NCBI GenBank assembly: GCA_022360275.1 | Contig: JAKSDC010000126.1 | Location: 1-16,847 of the forward strand | Source: Chlorobiales bacterium | GTDB lineage: Bacteria; Bacteroidota; Chlorobiia; Chlorobiales; Chlorobiaceae | Direction: 5' to 3' | DNA length: 16,847 nt | Shown: in pieces, positions 13,614 through 16,847 of the stretch | Numbering within the stretch: the stretch's first letter is position 1 | Layout of the letters: each line of letters begins with the position of its first letter | Position numbers and translations under genes: made by a program | Notes under the pieces: model-generated | The model's database searches: none | What the model was told of the DNA's origin: nothing | The model's input: the letters and a program-made list of their open reading frames with translations, nothing else

Positions 13614-14470
13614 TCGATATTCTACGCAAACGACTGGAGAGTTATTCCACCACAGATGCAAGGCAGGAGGAGCAGGCCCTTAAGGAAATCCTGCAGGAAG
13701 TAGCGCTTTACGGTTTATGGCGTGCTGACTTTTTTGCGGTTGCCGCCTTTCAGGGAGGCACATGTCTGCGTATCCTTCATGGACTGCCTCGTTTTTCAGA
13801 AGACCTTGACTTTATTCTGCGTACCCCGGACAGGGAGTTCCAATGGAATCCATTTTTTGAAACTCTTGAAATGGTTATGGCTGAATTCGGTATCCGCTGT
13901 GAACTTGCTGATCGGGGCAATATGGACAGGGCTGTCCGTCAGGCCATATTGAAAGATGATTCCTTTGCCGGTCAGCTCAACCTTTCTTTTTTCAGCAGTC
14001 AAAACAAACGCAAATTGAAGATCAAGCTCGAAATAGATACCCAACCGCCAGATGGCTCTGAATTCAAGTATCATTATCTTGATTTTCCTCTCGACTTCGA
14101 ACTCTGCGCCCAGACGCTGTCAAGCAATTTCTCGCTCAAAACTCATGCCCTGCTTTGCCGACCTTACATCAAGGGTCGGGACTGGTTCGATTTCAACTGG
14201 TACGTATCCCAAAACGTTATTCCAGACCTGCCGCTGCTTGAAAACGCACTGCATCAATACGGCCCCTGGTCAGGAAAGTCCATACATATCGACCATGATT
14301 GGCTCAATACCGCATTAAGCGAAAGGATCCGTTCCATCGACTGGAAGAAAGCCGCCGAGGATGTCGCCCCTTTCCTGCCAGACGTCTTCCAGCAAAGTCT
14401 CAGGCTGTGGAGTCGTCAATTCTTCATTGAAAAGCTCGCAACCCTGATAAAAAAAATTCAGATACCATAA
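13610..14470 (+). CDS. abiEii: AbiEii/AbiGii-family nucleotidyltransferase toxin
   Basis: The 286-aa protein is a DUF1814-type nucleotidyltransferase. Motif I is FQGGTCLRILHGLPRFSED followed by LDF (about residues 44-65), with the metal-binding acidic pair. KIKLEID (about 140-146) supplies the next acidic residue, and KTHALLCRPYIKGRDWFDFN (about 175-194) is the C-terminal catalytic signature. All residues expected for activity are present. Related enzymes transfer nucleotides to RNA (MenT adds them to tRNA 3' ends) and AbiE systems cause abortive infection against phages. Here the target is unknown. The gene is preceded by abiEi with translational overlap. No terminator hairpin is obvious after the stop. 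Confidence 0.9.
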   Translation: MIDILRKRLESYSTTDARQEEQALKEILQEVALYGLWRADFFAVAAFQGGTCLRILHGLPRFSEDLDFILRTPDREFQWNPFFETLEMVMAEFGIRCELADRGNMDRAVRQAILKDDSFAGQLNLSFFSSQNKRKLKIKLEIDTQPPDGSEFKYHYLDFPLDFELCAQTLSSNFSLKTHALLCRPYIKGRDWFDFNWYVSQNVIPDLPLLENALHQYGPWSGKSIHIDHDWLNTALSERIRSIDWKKAAEDVAPFLPDVFQQSLRLWSRQFFIEKLATLIKKIQIP

Positions 14471-14569
14471 AGCAACTGCCCACCTGAGACGGCCAACTGT
14501 CTTTTATCCGCTCCCACATTTCTTGCCAACCAGCAAGCCAGCTATCCAGCTAAAAAGCAATCTTCACAA

Positions 14570-14737
14570 AGAACTTAGAACCGAGAACCAAGAACCCAGG
14601 ACTTTTCATCCTAACACGTAGCACGTAACACCTTCTTCCACTCATTGCTATCTTCACTCAGAACTAAGCACCGAGAACTCAGAACTGCGCTCAACGAGCG
14701 CTACTCCTGCGCAAGAAATGCGCTACTCCCTGTAGTG
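14570..14737. repeat. Degenerate heptad array with two hairpins, ending in the truncated mutase gene
   Basis: The 168 bp divide into 24 heptads: AGAACTT, AGAACCG, AGAACCA, AGAACCC, later TAACACG, TAGCACG, TAACACC, GAACTAA, GAACTCA, GAACTGC, and finally ACTCCTG, CGCAAGA, TACTCCC. Two hairpins are embedded, GCGCTC-aac-GAGCGC (14687-14701) and GCGCA-agaaa-TGCGC (14709-14723). The array supplies the last residues and the stop of the mutase fragment. 14471-14569 holds no gene; a weak 8-nt period (CCAGCAAG, CCAGCTAT) is seen near 14530. Confidence 0.78.
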
Positions 14738-14981
14738 TATAAACAACCCTTTGTCCTGAAGAAACGACAGCCGCCAGACATGCACCTGCAATTTTTGGAC
14801 TGCTGGGGCGCAGATCATGTCCAACAATAATACACTCACCTTCACCTGCAATGCTTTGCAAAAATGCTGAAGCAAACGAATAACAAACCGGATTGGTCAT
14901 ATCCGACACTAATCCCCGAGCCCCGTTTGTACCGAATTTCAGATAGGAAATGCTGTTGAGACTCATGGGAGAAAATGTCAT
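14691..14981 (-). pseudogene. Phosphomannomutase/phosphoglucomutase, N-terminal remnant
   Basis: The frame reads LKFGTNGARGLVSDMTNPV, a standard alpha-D-phosphohexomutase N-terminus (FGT-G-RG). VGHDLRPSSPKIAGACLAAV and SSGQRVVY follow. Homology then stops and the rest (LQGVAHFLRRSSAR) is read from heptad-repeat DNA. The family has about 450-480 residues, with the phosphoserine loop just beyond the break, so no activity is possible. Start could be ATG 14981 or ATG 14966. Such mutases supply mannose-1-P or glucose-1-P for surface polysaccharides, which fits the neighbourhood. The break coincides with the edge of the array at about 14738. Confidence 0.85.
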
Positions 14982-15039
14982 CCGTTGACTAAAATGTTTT
15001 TTAATAAACAAAAAAACTACTTTTCGATACTTACAAAAA

Positions 15040-16005
15040 TCAATCACAAACCTTTTTAATATAGAATGAACTTGGTTCTTGGTCCATATTGATTGTTATA
15101 GATGGAGCCACTCTTTTGAGCTGATCATAATAATTATGATATAAATAATTTAATCCACCCACAACCCTCCAACAATCATTTCCTGATAAAAAAGCCTCTA
15201 ATAAGTATTGCTCATTCCAAAACCTAACCTCATCCTTTATCCATTTCTCAGGATAATTTTTTGGAGAAAAAATATCATGAATGTGCACTATTACGCCTTT
15301 CTTTAGTGTTGGCAATATCTCCAAATATTCATATATAACATCTCCTTGAGGTCTTATAATATGCGAAGAGTCAATAAAAAGAATATCATTCTCCTCAAGG
15401 TTTTGAAAAAAATTGAGCTCAATATCCTCCACTTTTCTTCTAATTACAGAAACATCATAACTTTCAAGCCAAGATCGCTCAAACGGCTCAATACAAACAT
15501 GCTCACACACATAACCGATTTCATTTTTCAAATTGCTCTCAATAGCTTCAACAGCAATTATTGTAGAATATCCTGAACCGATTTCGATTATTTTCTTTGG
15601 CTTTAGCATACGAATAATTTGATACCAATACTCAGCATCACCTTCTTTAAAACTATTCTTTGGAATATCTATCTTTTCATGAGTGAATGAAAATTTTGAG
15701 ATGAATTCCAACTGCCCTTTAACGTTAAAATTTACTCCAGGAAGAAAACGATCACTTGATAATGGTTTTACCATTTCCCTAAAATCAAATTGAGGCTCGT
15801 AATAATTGTTTCTAATAGGAAACACTCCCATATTCAATAAAGCTTTTTTACATCTTGACAATCTTTGAACTCCAGCCCTACGAACATTTTTTAACAACCA
15901 TGCAGCAGGAATAACAATTAAAAGTGCCAACACATCCAATAACGGATATATCCTCATAATCAATGAAACGAATGTGCTCTTTTTTTTATCGTATAAAACA
16001 CCCAT
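15040..16005 (-). CDS. Membrane-anchored class I SAM-dependent methyltransferase
   Basis: The 321-aa protein has a hydrophobic segment near residues 20-38 (LLDVLALLIVIPAAWLL) followed by KNVRR, typical of an N-in signal anchor. The Rossmann methyltransferase core follows: IIEIGSGYSTIIAVEA (about 139-154) is motif I and NDILFIDSSHIIRPQGDV (about 205-222) is the strand 4/5 acidic region, similar to Methyltransf_24 proteins found in polysaccharide and O-antigen clusters. It may methylate a sugar or lipid carrier; the substrate is unknown. The gene is markedly richer in A+T than its neighbours, with many ATA, AAA and TTT codons, a sign of horizontal transfer. AAGGA (16019-16015) lies 9 nt before ATG 16005 and supports this start; M17 is an alternative. 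Confidence 0.82.
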   Translation of the reverse strand: MGVLYDKKKSTFVSLIMRIYPLLDVLALLIVIPAAWLLKNVRRAGVQRLSRCKKALLNMGVFPIRNNYYEPQFDFREMVKPLSSDRFLPGVNFNVKGQLEFISKFSFTHEKIDIPKNSFKEGDAEYWYQIIRMLKPKKIIEIGSGYSTIIAVEAIESNLKNEIGYVCEHVCIEPFERSWLESYDVSVIRRKVEDIELNFFQNLEENDILFIDSSHIIRPQGDVIYEYLEILPTLKKGVIVHIHDIFSPKNYPEKWIKDEVRFWNEQYLLEAFLSGNDCWRVVGGLNYLYHNYYDQLKRVAPSITINMDQEPSSFYIKKVCD

Positions 16006-16014
16006 GTTTTTTTA

Positions 16015-16019
16015 TCCTT
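16015..16019 (-). promoter_or_regulatory. Shine-Dalgarno of the methyltransferase gene
   Basis: The - strand reads AAGGA 9 nt before ATG 16005, supporting the longer start that includes the MGVLYDKKKS head and the membrane anchor. Confidence 0.6.
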
Positions 16020-16164
16020 ATAATCATATATTGAAACATGAATTTCTGACTCTCCCCCCAGATCATCACCAATCAATAAGCTTCATGTAAAAACCATAGT
16101 TTACTGAACACATCAATGTGCTGCAAAGCAGCATTCATACAGCACGTGGCATGATATCGAAAAG

Positions 16165-16305
16165 CTATGTTCTTTCAGGAGTCTGAGTTTCGAGCTGAAC
16201 CATGCGATAAGGCACAATAATGTAACCGAAAGCCACCGCTCCAAATTCATCACCAGGAAAATGATCACAATACCATCGTCTGGCTGCTTCGGGCCAGTCT
16301 TGGCA
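16165..16305 (-). pseudogene. Possible unidentified gene remnant
   Basis: A 46-codon open stretch without a start codon reads WPEAARRWYCDHFPGDEFGA and then VAFGYIIVPYRMVQLE before TAG. The composition looks like real protein rather than chance, but I do not recognise a family. It lies just outside the inferred IS end, so it may be the tail of a gene cut by that insertion. An overlapping 68-aa frame (16113-16319) seems to be its shadow. The rest of 16006-16164 has no gene. Confidence 0.3.
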
Positions 16306-16351
16306 TCACTATAGGGCACCTCTAATAACTGAGTTCTGATATATCATTGGC

Positions 16352-16386
16352 GCCGGATTATTCCGGCAGGATCATTGTTGATCCTG
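16352..16386 (-). terminator. Two adjoining perfect hairpins in the IS tail
   Basis: GCCGGA-ttat-TCCGGC (16352-16367) and CAGGATCA-ttgt-TGATCCTG (16367-16386) share one base. They follow the transposase stop on the - strand. They may stop transcription leaving or entering the element, although no U-run follows. Confidence 0.5.
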
Positions 16387-16450
16387 AAAAACCTGTTCTT
16401 TGACATCTTTTGGGCTGTAAAGCTCCCTGAAACCGACAGTATGGGCGTAC

Positions 16451-16847
16451 TTATCCCATGAGAAAGACATTGTACACACGCTTTTTCAACTGGACACAAC
16501 GCATCATGTTGTAAGTCAGATTCGACAGGCCGATTTTTGCTGCTGCTCGTAAGATACCGATGGTTTTGATGAACATGCCGTTCATCGAGTAGGCCATGTA
16601 ACCGAAGACATGCTCTACCCGAGCTCTGGCTTTGGATTTCTTGCGGTTTGAGGCTTTCTGTTTGTCTGTCAGTTTACTCTTACTCATGCCTTTTTCATGG
16701 ACATCGGCCTGCATGCCGCACCATTCGATGCTTTCTTCTTGCCGGGTGTAAGCACTGTCACCGTAGAGCTTCTGACCGACATCGTCTTTATCGATCAGGG
16801 TTTCGAGTTCCTGAGAATCATGAACTGATGCATCAGTGACCATATAG
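16451..16847 (-). CDS. IS5-family DDE transposase, C-terminal part (partial)
   Basis: The frame is open to the right edge and encodes at least 131 residues. YGDSAYTRQEE (near the second catalytic Asp region), the basic stretch KASNRKKSKARA and RVEHVFGYMAY with the catalytic Glu are typical of IS5/IS1106-like transposases of the DDE_Tnp_1 group. The family's ending (AAAKIGLSNLTYNMMRCVQL) is also present. The first catalytic Asp region is only partly visible (VTDASVHDSQELETLID). The ATG at 16843 is probably internal, because the frame continues upstream and the family start lies some 150-200 residues earlier. There is no sign of decay in the visible part. Confidence 0.88.
   Translation of the reverse strand, partial: YMVTDASVHDSQELETLIDKDDVGQKLYGDSAYTRQEESIEWCGMQADVHEKGMSKSKLTDKQKASNRKKSKARARVEHVFGYMAYSMNGMFIKTIGILRAAAKIGLSNLTYNMMRCVQLKKRVYNVFLMG

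Larger units (their letters stand above)
16314..16847 (-). mobile_element. IS5-like insertion sequence, 3' part (runs off the window)
   Basis: The transposase C-terminus, a 137-bp untranslated tail with two hairpins, and a terminus reading GGGCACCTCTAATAACT on the + strand at about 16314 look like the end of an IS5-family element. The other end lies beyond the window, so the inverted repeat and target duplication cannot be checked. Confidence 0.6.

Noticed and set aside
16113..16319. 68-aa hydrophobic frame between the methyltransferase gene and the IS
   Set aside because: It overlaps another frame with more protein-like composition, spans the inferred IS end and has no ribosome site.

Overview
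The window looks like chromosomal DNA from a green sulfur bacterium (Chlorobi/Chlorobiota, perhaps Prosthecochloris-like). The pointers are the long type-2 isoleucyl-tRNA synthetase followed by a cysteine-poor TraR/DksA-family gene, a small chlorosome-envelope-like protein, and an iron-sulfur-type PurF tail. No rRNA or tRNA gene and no CRISPR array were seen. The genus is an inference.

Layout. 1-4500 is a housekeeping block: the 3' end of purF (+), then dksA-like, ileS and a small chlorosome-type gene (all -). 4577-9025 holds the complete dTDP-L-rhamnose pathway on the - strand, transcribed rfbA, rfbC, rfbD, rfbB. Between rfbA and rfbC lies a four-helix-bundle (S23/IVP family) gene that has been split by a 311-bp insert carrying a GIY-YIG nuclease gene with terminal inverted repeats. 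9420-12176 holds a SecB-like gene (+), a nucleotidyltransferase fragment, a cysQ-like gene with an internal deletion, an intact second S23-family gene, and cysC (APS kinase). 12358-14470 is a defence/toxin-antitoxin patch: a decayed HepT/MntA pair (-) facing an intact AbiEi/AbiEii operon (+). 14691-16847 is a decayed mobile zone: a truncated phosphomannomutase, an AT-rich membrane-anchored methyltransferase, and the 3' part of an IS5-like insertion sequence running off the right edge.

The most striking property is in the spacers. Nearly every intergenic gap from about 230 to 14740 contains DNA with a strict 7-nt period. Some arrays are perfect (7278-7342, 9028-9110, 10887-10937). Others are degenerate but keep the heptad register for up to 31 units (11365-11581). 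Different arrays use different heptamers, and some carry a small hairpin. Both S23-family genes are bounded on both sides by such arrays and sit between genes that would otherwise be neighbours in one direction, suggesting array-S23-array units that spread into operons. Three rhamnose genes share a near-identical heptad leader directly before the start codon, without a Shine-Dalgarno sequence.

Together the region is a surface-polysaccharide locus (dTDP-rhamnose, sulfate activation, sugar-phosphate mutase remnant, methyltransferase) worn by repeats, insertions, in-frame deletions and a toxin-antitoxin graveyard.
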